Positions 1 to 6,269 are shown, counted from the stretch's first letter. The stretch is 9,263 nt of DNA from BM509 sp036396915 (GCA_036396915.1 DASWJX010000103.1:1-9263), one strand, 5' to 3'. The notes: generated by a model not told the origin, from the sequence alone. Numbers and translations: made by a program.

Positions 1-342
1 ATCGTCGGTTTCGACATGATCGGCCTGTGCAAGTTCTTCGACATCGCCAGGGGGATCGGCACCGAGCTGGTCACCAGCTGCCTGAAGAGCGAGTTCGGCC
101 TGGAGATCAGCGAAGCGGCGATCAAGGCGGCGGTCAAAAAAGCCTTTTTGCGCGGCCTGGCGCTGGAATTGCGCCAGGGCTACAGCAAGGCGGAGTTCCG
201 CCTGCCGCAGGAGGTCTTCGACAGCCCCAACCCGCACATCCAACTGCCCCGCATCACCTCGCCGGAATTCATCGCCGAACTGGAGCAGCGGGTCTGGGAG
301 ATCTTCGAAGCGCAACTGGCAGGGCTGACCGACGGGGCATGA
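1..342 (+). CDS. Aldehyde:ferredoxin oxidoreductase family protein, C-terminal fragment
   Basis: The reading frame is open from the first base, so the gene starts to the left of the window; 113 residues are visible, ending in TGA at 340-342. The fragment begins IVGFDMIGLCKF. The spacing D-x-x-G-L-C (residues 5-10) matches the conserved Asp and Cys near the C-terminus of tungsten-dependent aldehyde:ferredoxin oxidoreductases (D489 and C494 in the Pyrococcus furiosus enzyme), where the Cys is one ligand of the 4Fe-4S cluster. The roughly 100 residues after that Cys also fit the family's usual tail, including a GYSKAEFRLPQEV stretch that resembles the family's G-[FY]-[ST]-R-x-D-D-x-L-P segment. 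Family members oxidise aldehydes to carboxylic acids with ferredoxin as electron acceptor; some relatives (BamB) belong to benzoyl-CoA reductase complexes. Substrate cannot be judged from this fragment. The ATG at residue 6 is internal, not a start. The assignment rests on one short motif plus tail length, so it is good but not certain. Confidence 0.7.
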   Translation: MVGFDMIGLCKFFDIARGIGTELVTSCLKSEFGLEISEAAIKAAVKKAFLRGLALELRQGYSKAEFRLPQEVFDSPNPHIQLPRITSPEFIAELEQRVWEIFEAQLAGLTDGA

Positions 343-347
343 GTGCC

Positions 348-431
348 AAAAAAAAATGATCCGCCGGGAGGCCGGCGGACGATTTCCGGTCGCATCAGCG
401 GCCGGTTGATGGATCGTCCGCCGGCCTCCTG
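348..431. terminator. Nested GC-rich hairpins with an A-run on the left; terminator-like on the minus strand
   Basis: Two alternative structures share bases. A compact hairpin has arms TCCGCCGG (360-367) and CCGGCGGA (372-379) around GAGG. A longer one pairs 367-383 with 413-429 (17 perfect base pairs, extendable by a G-T and a C-G pair to 365-431), with a smaller CCGG/CCGG pairing inside its loop. Nine A residues lie at 348-356, so read on the minus strand the compact hairpin is followed after 3 nt by a run of T. On the plus strand no T-run follows the long stem. It may end or stabilise the AOR-family transcript as a plain hairpin, or terminate a minus-strand transcript, although no minus-strand gene is visible to its right. 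Confidence 0.55.
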
Positions 432-818
432 CGAAAAAGAACCAAGACCCGATTTGACCTTGCTCCCCAATCCATGTAATATCATTCGCTTAGGCGTCGC
501 CCTGCCAGGGTGTTCCGTCCTTGCCCCGCAAGAGGATCGTTAAAAGAACGTCGCCCCGTGTGATGCTTCACAGATCTTCTTCCCTTACAGAGTAGCACCC
601 GATTCTGCCGTTCCTGCAGAACCTGGGTTGCGGGTCGCTCTGTCCAGAGTAAAAATCAAATAACGACGCACCCCGGGACGCTGCCGCTTGGCAGACGACC
701 ATCCCTTTTCTCCGTGGCTTTCGGCTTTGTCCTGGTGTGTTTCAGGCTTGGCCGGATATCGGCTCACAAGGCAAGCGTCGCTCCTTCCCGCCAGGCAACC
801 GAAAATCAAGGAGAAACA
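432..818 (+). promoter_or_regulatory. Gene-free upstream region and leader of the proVWX operon
   Basis: No convincing gene lies between the AOR-family fragment and proV. A weak sigma-70-like candidate is TTGCGG at 628-633, a 16-nt spacer and TAAAAA at 650-655; it would give a leader of about 155-160 nt. Small hairpins are visible: TTCTGC/GCAGAA at 603-608 and 616-621, and CTGCC/GGCAG at 681-685 and 690-694. I do not recognise a known riboswitch. Transcription of proU operons is typically osmotically induced, so control elements are expected here, but none can be named from the sequence. The ribosome binding site of proV, AAGGAG at 808-813, closes the region. Confidence 0.3.
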
Positions 819-2075
819 ATGTCAAGCGAAGTAAAGATTGCCGTCAAAAACCTGTTCAAGATTTTCGGACCTTCTCCGAAAAAAGCGCTGAGCTTGCTTG
901 AACAGGGTCTGGACAAAGAGGCGATTTTCGAAAAAACCGGGACGACCGTCGGTGTGCAGGGTGCCAGCTTTGCCATCCAAACCGGCGAAATCTTCGTCAT
1001 CATGGGCCTGTCCGGTTCCGGCAAATCGACCATGGTCCGGATGCTCAACCGGCTGATCGAACCGACCGCCGGACAGGTCATGATCGACGGCGAGGATATC
1101 GTCAGCATGAACGCCGAGCAGCTGGTCAGCTTGCGGCGCAAAAAGATGAGCATGGTTTTCCAGTCCTTTGCCCTGATGCCGCACCTGACCGTTCTGCAGA
1201 ACGCGGCCTTCGGCCTGGAGATGGACGGCGTCGACAAACCGACCCGCGAGGCCCGCGCCCTCCGGGCCCTGGAACAGGTCGGCCTGGACGCCTGGGCGGC
1301 GAGCATGCCGCATGAGCTGTCCGGCGGCATGCAGCAGCGGGTCGGGCTGGCCCGCGGCCTGGCGGTCGATCCCGACATCCTGCTGATGGACGAAGCGTTT
1401 TCGGCGCTCGATCCGCTGATCCGCACCGAGATGCAGGACGAACTGCTGAAACTGCAGGCCAAGGCGAAACGGACCATCGTTTTCATCTCCCACGATCTGG
1501 ACGAAGCGATGCGCATCGGTGACCGGATCGCCATCATGGAAGGGGGCAGGGTGGTGCAGGTCGGCACCCCGGAGGAGATCCTGCAGAACCCCGCCGACGA
1601 TTATGTACGGGCCTTCTTCCGCGGTGTCGATCCGACCAATATCCTCTCCGCCGGCGACATCGCCAGCGACACCCAGGTCACGATCCCCATTACCGACGGC
1701 AGAAGCCCGCGGGCGGCGCTGCAGCGGCTGATCAAAAACGATCGCGATTACGGTTACGTCGTCGACACCGACCGTCAGTTCAAGGGCATCGTTTCGGCCG
1801 ACTCGCTGCGCGAACTGCTCGACCAGGACGAGCAGCCCCACCTGATCCCCAACGCCTACCTGGACGACGTCGTGACCGCCCAATCTTCCGACTCCATGCA
1901 GGACATCCTGCCCGAAGTGGCAAGCCACCCCTGGCCGCTGCCGATTCTGGACGATAGCGGCACCTACCTGGGGGCAATTTCCAAGAACCTGTTCCTGCGT
2001 ACCCTGCACCGCTCTCAACCCGAGCAGCCGCCGGCAACCGAAACAACCGAAACAACCGACCACGGAGCGCACTAG
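819..2075 (+). CDS. proV: Glycine betaine/L-proline ABC transporter, ATP-binding protein ProV
   Basis: This 418-residue cytoplasmic ATPase powers osmoprotectant uptake by the ProVWX transporter. The ABC hallmarks are all present: Walker A GLSGSGKST (63-71), Q-loop glutamine 115, signature LSGGMQQR (167-174), Walker B ILLMDEAFSALD (187-198) and switch histidine 225. The N-terminal segment before the Walker A, with VKNLFKIFG and the EAIFEKTG region, is typical of the ProV/OpuAA subfamily. Residues about 280-396 resemble the paired CBS domains that in OpuA-type systems sense ionic strength. The tail beyond residue 400 is low complexity (TETTETTD), encoded by a short 9-bp tandem repeat. The start at 819 is chosen because AAGGAG lies 5 nt upstream; an in-frame ATG at 714 would add an unrelated 35-residue extension without a good ribosome binding site. 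The stop is 3 nt before the proW start, so the two are surely co-transcribed and probably translationally coupled. Confidence 0.95.
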   Translation: MSSEVKIAVKNLFKIFGPSPKKALSLLEQGLDKEAIFEKTGTTVGVQGASFAIQTGEIFVIMGLSGSGKSTMVRMLNRLIEPTAGQVMIDGEDIVSMNAEQLVSLRRKKMSMVFQSFALMPHLTVLQNAAFGLEMDGVDKPTREARALRALEQVGLDAWAASMPHELSGGMQQRVGLARGLAVDPDILLMDEAFSALDPLIRTEMQDELLKLQAKAKRTIVFISHDLDEAMRIGDRIAIMEGGRVVQVGTPEEILQNPADDYVRAFFRGVDPTNILSAGDIASDTQVTIPITDGRSPRAALQRLIKNDRDYGYVVDTDRQFKGIVSADSLRELLDQDEQPHLIPNAYLDDVVTAQSSDSMQDILPEVASHPWPLPILDDSGTYLGAISKNLFLRTLHRSQPEQPPATETTETTDHGAH

Positions 2076-2078
2076 CCG

Positions 2079-2918
2079 ATGAGCATGTTGAATTTTGATA
2101 AAAAAGTGATTCCGCTCGATGAATGGGTCCAGACCTTCGTCGACTGGCTGGTCTTCAACCACCGGGATATCTTCCAGGCGATAAAGGCCCCTATCGAGCT
2201 TTGCCTGAAAGGGTTTGAGTGGGTTTTTACCGGCCTCCCTCCAGCGCTGGTGATTCTGGTGTTCGTGGTTGCCGCCTGGCGCTATGCCGGCAAGGGGGTC
2301 GCGCTGTTTTCGTTCATCACCCTGATGCTGGTCGGTTTTCTCGGGCTCTGGGAAGAGACCATGATCACCCTGGCGATGGTCATCAGTTCGGTCTTTTTCT
2401 GCGCCCTGGCCGGTATTCCGCTCGGCATCATGGCGGGCCGCAGCGACCGCTTTGAGCTGTTGCTGCGCCCGGTCCTTGACGCCATGCAGACCATCCCCCC
2501 CTTTGTCTACCTGGTGCCGGTGGTCATGCTGTTCAGCATCGGCACGGTTTCGGGAATCCTGGCGACCATTGTTTTCGCCCTGCCGCCGATCGTGCGCCTG
2601 ACCAGCCTCGGCATCCGCCAGGTCCACCCGGAACTGATCGAAGCGGCCCTGGCGTTCGGCGCCACCTCCGGGCAGGTGCTGCGCAAGGTCCAGTTTCCGC
2701 TGGCCCTGCCGTCGATCATGGCCGGGCTCAACCAGACCCTGATGATGGCGCTGTCGATGGTGGTCATCGCCGCGCTGATCGGCGCCGGCGGGCTCGGCAA
2801 CCCGGTGGTGCAAGGCCTGAACACCCTGGAGATCGGCCTGGCGACCATCGGCGGCCTGGCGATCGTGCTGCTGGCGATGATGCTCGACCGCATTACCCAG
2901 AGCTTCGGAAAAAAGTAA
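2079..2918 (+). CDS. proW: Glycine betaine/L-proline ABC transporter, permease protein ProW
   Basis: This 279-residue inner membrane protein forms, as a dimer, the translocation channel of the ProVWX transporter. Hydrophobic membrane segments are evident at roughly residues 53-68, 73-90, 98-119, 140-170 and 217-240, with another near 252-269. The cytoplasmic EAA loop that docks onto ProV lies at about 188-216 (EAALAFGATSGQVLRKVQFP), followed by LPSIMAGLNQ. The IPPFVYLVPVVMLF segment (139-152) is characteristic of the ProW/OpuAB family. It is shorter than E. coli ProW (354 residues) and lacks most of that protein's long hydrophilic N-terminal extension; this shorter form is common. A GGAG at 2064-2067 lies 11 nt before the ATG, and a second in-frame ATG follows two codons later, so the exact start is uncertain by two residues. 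It begins 3 nt after proV. Confidence 0.94.
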   Translation: MSMLNFDKKVIPLDEWVQTFVDWLVFNHRDIFQAIKAPIELCLKGFEWVFTGLPPALVILVFVVAAWRYAGKGVALFSFITLMLVGFLGLWEETMITLAMVISSVFFCALAGIPLGIMAGRSDRFELLLRPVLDAMQTIPPFVYLVPVVMLFSIGTVSGILATIVFALPPIVRLTSLGIRQVHPELIEAALAFGATSGQVLRKVQFPLALPSIMAGLNQTLMMALSMVVIAALIGAGGLGNPVVQGLNTLEIGLATIGGLAIVLLAMMLDRITQSFGKK

Positions 2919-3028
2919 ATCGTTCCGATTCCGTCAACTGGCAAAAAAACAATTTTAGGATTTTAGCCCGTAGCTTCTTTTCAAATTTGCGTAGCAACTG
3001 AATCCACCTCAAGCCAAAGGAGAAAAAC
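2919..3028 (+). other. AT-rich proW-proX intergenic gap with proX ribosome binding site
   Basis: This 110-nt gap is markedly richer in A and T than the flanking permease gene and contains a run of seven A (2944-2950). The proX ribosome binding site AAGGAG ends 6 nt before the ATG at 3029. The gap could hold an internal promoter or a processing site that raises the level of the binding protein above that of the permease, a usual need in ABC importers. I see no strong hairpin or clear promoter hexamers. Confidence 0.4.
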
Positions 3029-4048
3029 ATGAAACGTATTCTGCTCGCCCTGTTAATGCTGTCGATCACCCTGCCGGCCTTCGCCGCACACCACAAGCCT
3101 GGTGAAGGGGTAAAGGTCCGGCCCGCCCGCGCCACCTGGAACACCGGATACTTCTCGGAAGCGCTGGTGAGTGCCGGGTTGCAGGAACTCGGCTATGAGG
3201 TCGAAGACCCAAAAGAACTGACCAACCCCCTTTTTTACCAGTCTGTCGTGCTTGGGGACGTCGATTATTGGGTCAACGGCTGGTTTCCTATGCACAACGA
3301 ACAACTGCCGAGGAATTTTGACAAAAGCGCAAAAATTATCGGTTACGTCGCCAAGGCTGGTGGTCTGAATGGTTATCTCGTCTCGAAAAGAGATGTAGAA
3401 AAATACAACATCACGTCGCTCGACGATTTCAAGCGCCCCGAAGTCAAAAAAGCTTTCGATGCCAACGGCGATGGCAAGGCCGACATGACCGCCTGCCCCC
3501 CCGGCTGGGGTTGCGAAAAAATGATCGCCCACCACATGGATGTCTACGATTTGGAAGATCATATTAATCTGATCAAAGCCGGCTATTCGGCCAGCATGGC
3601 CGACACCCTGGCCCGCTACAATAATGGTGAGCCGATTCTTTTTTACACCTGGGCGCCGAACTGGACCGTCGGCAAGTTGAAGCCGGGTAAAGATGTCATG
3701 TGGATCAATGTTCCGAAGATCATTCCGAATGAAAACCAGAAGCCGAACGAGGAACTGATGACGCTCACCGGCATTGAAGGCACGGTTACCGATCCATGGA
3801 AAACCGGCTATGTCAGCACCGATATTCGTGCTGTCGCCAACAAGAAGTTTCTGGCGGAAAACCCCGCAGCAGAGAAATTCCTTGAACTGTTCAGCCTGCC
3901 GGTCAGCGACATCAACGCTCAGAACGTCAAGATGCAGGGCGGCGAAAAATCGCGGGAAGATATCGAGCGTCACGCTCAGGAATGGATTGCCGCCAACCAG
4001 GAGAAATGGAACGGCTGGCTTGAGGAAGCGCGCAAGGCCGCCAAGTAG
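3029..4048 (+). CDS. proX: Glycine betaine/L-proline ABC transporter, periplasmic substrate-binding protein ProX
   Basis: This 339-residue protein captures glycine betaine (and more weakly proline betaine or proline) in the periplasm and delivers it to ProW. A typical signal peptide is present: basic MKR, a hydrophobic core (ILLALLMLSITLP) and the cleavage site AFA-AHH near residue 19. It is E. coli ProX-like throughout, for example NGDGKAD (146-152), ADTLARYNNG (191-200), LKPGKDV and LPVSDINAQN (290-299). The three tryptophans that form the betaine-binding box in E. coli ProX (65, 140 and 188 of the mature protein) correspond by position to W85, W160 and W208 here, all at the same offset of 20. 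The disulfide pair C136-C142 of E. coli corresponds to C156 and C162 in CPPGWGC. The binding site therefore looks intact. Codon use appears slightly more AT-tolerant than in proV and proW. Confidence 0.95.
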   Translation: MKRILLALLMLSITLPAFAAHHKPGEGVKVRPARATWNTGYFSEALVSAGLQELGYEVEDPKELTNPLFYQSVVLGDVDYWVNGWFPMHNEQLPRNFDKSAKIIGYVAKAGGLNGYLVSKRDVEKYNITSLDDFKRPEVKKAFDANGDGKADMTACPPGWGCEKMIAHHMDVYDLEDHINLIKAGYSASMADTLARYNNGEPILFYTWAPNWTVGKLKPGKDVMWINVPKIIPNENQKPNEELMTLTGIEGTVTDPWKTGYVSTDIRAVANKKFLAENPAAEKFLELFSLPVSDINAQNVKMQGGEKSREDIERHAQEWIAANQEKWNGWLEEARKAAK

Positions 4049-4065
4049 ACCCGCGAGCACACCAG

Positions 4066-4104
4066 AAATAACGGCCGGAGGATTGATTTCTCCGGCCGTT
4101 ATTT
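4066..4104. terminator. Terminator of the proVWX operon, possibly bidirectional
   Basis: A perfect 15-bp stem pairs 4066-4080 (AAATAACGGCCGGAG) with 4090-4104, with a 9-nt loop. The right arm ends in TTT and one more T follows, preceded by GTTA, so the U-tract is short on the plus strand. It starts 18 nt after the proX stop and lies 45 nt from the end of the convergent toxin gene, so it probably serves both transcripts. Confidence 0.8.
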
Positions 4105-4148
4105 TGGTCTGTTAACGTTCAATGTAGATTTGAAAATAGTGGGGGCAA

Positions 4149-4484
4149 TCAGTCTTCAACTATGTAGCGTGGCTCGTCCTGCCCATCAACCCAAGCTGCC
4201 AATAGATAACATATGTCATCCTCGTCAACATAGTATCGAACATGAAGTCGCCTATAAGCGATGTCCTTCACGGCAAGGTGAAACTCCTGCTCAACCCCTC
4301 CCAACATTTTCCGCTTAACGGGCCATGCACGTGGATGTTCAGCCATAACGTTCAATATCGTTGTCATCGCCGATGGTAATGCGCGGTAGGCAACAGGGCT
4401 TTTACGCTGCAAGTTCTCCCTGATATCCAAATAGGCAGCCATAAAAGTTGGTGTTGTGCGAATCCGGTCATATTTCCCGGCCAT
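4149..4484 (-). CDS. RelE/ParE-like toxin of a type II toxin-antitoxin module (putative)
   Basis: The product is 111 residues, basic in its middle part, with the size and layout of the RelE/ParE fold: an N-terminal helical part (residues about 10-50) followed by beta-rich stretches such as QEFHLAVKDIAYRRLHVRYYVDEDDICYLLAAWVDG (about 66-101). In this fold the toxin either cuts mRNA on the ribosome (RelE) or poisons DNA gyrase (ParE); the sequence does not let me choose between them. The ATG overlaps the antitoxin stop by one base in a TAATG arrangement, with AGAAGG a few nt upstream, so translation is likely coupled. The partner gene, gene order (antitoxin first) and the self-regulatory promoter region all support a toxin-antitoxin pair. 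The gene and its partner are less GC-rich than proVW and the arginase region, consistent with horizontal arrival. Recognition is by fold-like features rather than a clear signature, so confidence is moderate. Confidence 0.6.
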   Translation of the reverse strand: MAGKYDRIRTTPTFMAAYLDIRENLQRKSPVAYRALPSAMTTILNVMAEHPRAWPVKRKMLGGVEQEFHLAVKDIAYRRLHVRYYVDEDDICYLLAAWVDGQDEPRYIVED

Positions 4485-4783
4485 TATTTAACCTTCTTGA
4501 CCGAGCGTCGAGCGTTTTTAACCATTTCTGCTCCGACCTTTTTGTCTTCATCAATCACCTGAAGGAGGTCGTCAATGGGGGTGGAATGGCCATCCTTGAT
4601 TTCTTCCAACGCTTGCAAGGTCATAAGATCCGCCTTCCGCTCAAGGAGGTCCTCACGAATCAATTGTTGTCCACCCGCTTTAAAAAATCCTTGGGCCGTC
4701 ATGTTGTGAATACGGCAATATTCGCTGACATTGTGCATTTCTGCATCGTCGAGGGTGATGTTGATCTGATTACGTTTCGACAT
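4484..4783 (-). CDS. Ribbon-helix-helix-like antitoxin (putative), partner of the downstream toxin
   Basis: This 99-residue product starts MSKRNQINITLDD, a short beta-strand-like segment followed by two predicted helices around HNVSEYCRIHNMTAQGFFK, the usual shape of a ribbon-helix-helix DNA-binding domain. The rest is charged (LLERKADLMTLQALEEIKDG and a lysine-rich end KNARRSVKKVK) and would be the toxin-binding part. Antitoxins of this kind neutralise the toxin and, as a complex with it, repress their own promoter. The start at 4783 is supported by GGGAGG roughly 10 nt upstream on the minus strand. The stop shares one base with the toxin ATG. Upstream inverted repeats over the promoter fit autoregulation. 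No exact antitoxin family is recognised. Confidence 0.6.
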   Translation of the reverse strand: MSKRNQINITLDDAEMHNVSEYCRIHNMTAQGFFKAGGQQLIREDLLERKADLMTLQALEEIKDGHSTPIDDLLQVIDEDKKVGAEMVKNARRSVKKVK

Positions 4784-4796
4784 GGCTTAAATCCTC

Positions 4797-4844
4797 CCTG
4801 CTAGGGTTAATAGTTATCCTAGCAGGCATGGTAGGATAATTCAA
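4797..4844 (-). promoter_or_regulatory. Promoter and nested operator of the toxin-antitoxin module
   Basis: On the minus strand, TTGAAT (complement of 4839-4844) and TAGGAT (complement of 4816-4821) are separated by exactly 17 nt, giving a reasonable sigma-70 promoter for the antitoxin gene. Two inverted repeats overlap it: TTATCCTA (4814-4821) with TAGGATAA (4832-4839), and CCTGCTAGG (4797-4805) with CCTAGCAGG (4818-4826). The shared CCTA/TAGG half-sites cover the -10 region, one edge of the -35 and the start of the leader, as expected for repression by a ribbon-helix-helix antitoxin dimer. Confidence 0.65.
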
Positions 4845-5202
4845 GTGAATCGACTCCCAGGAGTTGTCGTGCCGGCAGTGTCCGCCACACGATCTTGGGC
4901 AGGGTGGAGGTAAGTGCGCGCCCCATTCATGTTTATATATTCTGGGGTGCGTGAATACCCCAGGAAGGGATTTTTGATAATCTGTCCTCTGGGTAGAGAA
5001 GACGCTTAGGAAGTGTGAAAAGCCGTTCCCGATCACCATCATCCAGATTTAAGTGCGATGGCCTTGGCGTCAGAAAAGAAAGCGACCTCGAAATCCTGCA
5101 ATTCCATACGACCCCCTCATCATGTATTCAGGAATCAGCATAGCAAAATTTGTGAGGTCGTCAAAAATCAACGTCAACGTTTAACAGAGCCTTTTTGGGG
5201 GG
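4845..5202. other. Gene-free stretch of about 360 nt between the toxin-antitoxin module and arginase
   Basis: No open frame here is convincing. Small symmetric elements are visible: ACTCC/GGAGT at 4853-4857 and 4860-4864, and CTGGGGT (4942-4948) with ACCCCAG (4957-4963), a 7-bp hairpin followed by a TTTTT run at 4971-4975 that could be a weak plus-strand terminator. CGACCTC (5083-5089) is repeated inverted at 5154-5160. Composition is mixed and less GC-rich than the arginase gene. It may be the scar or cargo edge of whatever brought the toxin-antitoxin module. I find no clear terminator for arginase within it. Confidence 0.35.
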
Positions 5203-6093
5203 CTACAGAATACTCTTGCCGAACAGCGAGGCCGCCAGCTCCACCGCCATCCGCGCCGTGCTGTTGGCATGATCGAGAATCGGATTGATCTCGACGATAT
5301 CCGCCGAGCTGACCTTGCGGCTGTCGGCGAGGATCTCCATCAGCAGCTGGGCTTCGCGGTAGGTCAGGCCGCCGGGTGACGGGGTGCCGACGCCGGGCGC
5401 TTCGTGGGGATCGAGCCCGTCGACATCGAGGCTGACATGGATGCGCTGGTGGTGCGCCAGCTTGCCGAGCGCTTCGCGGGTGATGGCGCCCATCCCCCGT
5501 TCATCGATATCGCGCATCGTGTAAACCGCGATGCCGCTTCTTCGGAGCTGGTTGCGCTCCTCGCTGTCCAGCTCGCGGATGCCGATCATCACCACATCCT
5601 CGGCCGCCAGTTTCGGCCCCGGCCGGCCGACATCCACCAGTTCCGGAAAACCGTGGCCCAGCAGAGTGGCCAGCGGCATGCCGTGGATATTCCCCGAGCG
5701 GGTGCTTTGCGGGGTGTTGAAATCGCCGTGGGCATCGATCCAGAGCACCCCCGACGGCTGGCTGTGGGTGACGCCGCCGATGGTGCCGATGGAGATGGAG
5801 TGGTCGCCGCCGAGGAAAATCGGCACAAATCCGTCATCGATCGCCTGGCGCGCCGCCTGGTAGGTCGCTTCGCAGACCCGCCGGATCGACGGCAGAAATT
5901 TGCGTTCCGGACCGCCGGGCAGGGAATCGCGCACCGGAACATCAAGGTTGCCCGCGTCGTGGAGCTGATAGCCGAGCGACTGCAGGCGGGACGACAGCCC
6001 GGCATAGCGGGTCGCGCCGGGGCCGAGATCGACCCCCCGGTGCGCCTGCCCCAGGTCCATCGGCACGCCGATGATGCGGATTTTTTTGTTCAT
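5203..6093 (-). CDS. rocF: Arginase (L-arginine to L-ornithine and urea)
   Basis: The 296-residue product belongs to the arginase/ureohydrolase superfamily, manganese enzymes that hydrolyse guanidino groups. All metal ligands are in place: H98 in GGDHS, D120, H122 and D124 in DAHGDFNT, and D223 and D225 in DVDGLDP. H137 in GNIHGMP and E269 in VEINP match the catalytic His and substrate-binding Glu of true arginases (H141 and E277 in the rat enzyme). Length, GVDLGPGATR near the N-terminus (20-29) and HEAPGVGTP after the second metal motif fit arginase better than agmatinase. The start ATG has a GGGAGG motif 4 nt upstream. It lies downstream of the ornithine cyclodeaminase-like gene on the same strand, across a 175-nt gap filled by a palindromic element, so the pair probably acts in arginine to proline conversion. 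The ribosome binding site is part of an RNA hairpin (see the separate entry). No urease is visible here. Confidence 0.93.
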   Translation of the reverse strand: MNKKIRIIGVPMDLGQAHRGVDLGPGATRYAGLSSRLQSLGYQLHDAGNLDVPVRDSLPGGPERKFLPSIRRVCEATYQAARQAIDDGFVPIFLGGDHSISIGTIGGVTHSQPSGVLWIDAHGDFNTPQSTRSGNIHGMPLATLLGHGFPELVDVGRPGPKLAAEDVVMIGIRELDSEERNQLRRSGIAVYTMRDIDERGMGAITREALGKLAHHQRIHVSLDVDGLDPHEAPGVGTPSPGGLTYREAQLLMEILADSRKVSSADIVEINPILDHANSTARMAVELAASLFGKSIL

Positions 6094-6113
6094 CGACCCT
6101 CCCTATGGAGGGT
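6094..6113 (-). promoter_or_regulatory. Arginase ribosome binding site inside a short hairpin
   Basis: Read on the minus strand, ACCCTCC (complement of 6107-6113) is followed by the loop ATAG and then GGAGGGT (complement of 6096-6102), two bases before the arginase ATG. The right arm is the only Shine-Dalgarno sequence of the gene, so a 7-bp GC-rich stem would hide it from ribosomes. The left arm is the terminal sequence of the neighbouring palindromic element and can instead pair with that element's far end. Confidence 0.7.
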
Positions 6114-6269
6114 GTCGGACTATCCATGAACCGGCTGCAAATTCGGCTGCTTGGCCCATATTTCAGCTCCTTTTCGGCCCATAGCCATGGCTATGAGCTC
6201 TCAAACGAGCCAAAATCTGGTCTCAAGCTTCCAAATTTTCGCTTCGGTCCGTATAGTCCGACACCCTCC
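6107..6269. repeat. 163-bp palindromic element, MITE-like, between the ornithine cyclodeaminase-like gene and arginase
   Basis: The ends are perfect 17-bp inverted repeats, GGAGGGTGTCGGACTAT at 6107-6123 and its complement at 6253-6269. A perfect 16-bp palindrome CATAGCCATGGCTATG occupies 6180-6195, and its centre (6187/6188) is the exact middle of the element. The arms between are imperfectly complementary along their whole length with a few small gaps (for example GCTTG on each arm), so the whole unit can fold into one long hairpin. TAT flanks both sides (6104-6106 and 6270-6272), a possible 3-bp target duplication; a wider near-direct repeat, ACCCTCCCTATGG (6096-6108) and ACCCTCCTATGG (6263-6274), spans both borders. 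There is no coding capacity. It touches the last base of the upstream stop codon and ends 13 nt before the arginase start. Confidence 0.75.

Noticed and set aside
343..543. A 66-codon plus-strand frame after the AOR-family gene
   Set aside because: It runs through the hairpin block, has no ribosome binding site and no plausible protein composition.
714..818. Upstream in-frame start that would lengthen ProV by 35 residues
   Set aside because: No ribosome binding site and no resemblance to ProV N-termini; the ATG at 819 has AAGGAG in front.
690..818. Possible GEMM-type (cyclic dinucleotide) riboswitch before proV
   Set aside because: A few scattered matches such as CAAGGCAAGC, but the conserved GGACGCAAAGCC block and the expected stems are missing.
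2036..2060. 9-bp tandem repeat (ACCGAAACA) near the end of proV
   Set aside because: Only about two and a half copies, in frame, encoding a flexible TETTETTD tail; no reason to think it does more.
822..2813. A 663-codon open frame on the minus strand opposite proV and proW
   Set aside because: Its product is rich in H, Q, D and G and matches no fold; it is the antisense shadow of two well-identified genes in GC-rich DNA and spans their junction.
3053..4060. A 335-codon open frame on the minus strand opposite proX
   Set aside because: proX on the plus strand has a signal peptide, conserved binding residues and a ribosome binding site; the antisense frame has none.
4770..5042. A 90-codon minus-strand frame overlapping the antitoxin start
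   Set aside because: It crosses the antitoxin promoter and operator repeats and looks like translated non-coding DNA.
5404..6129. A 241-codon plus-strand open frame opposite arginase
   Set aside because: Antisense shadow of a gene with all arginase metal ligands intact.
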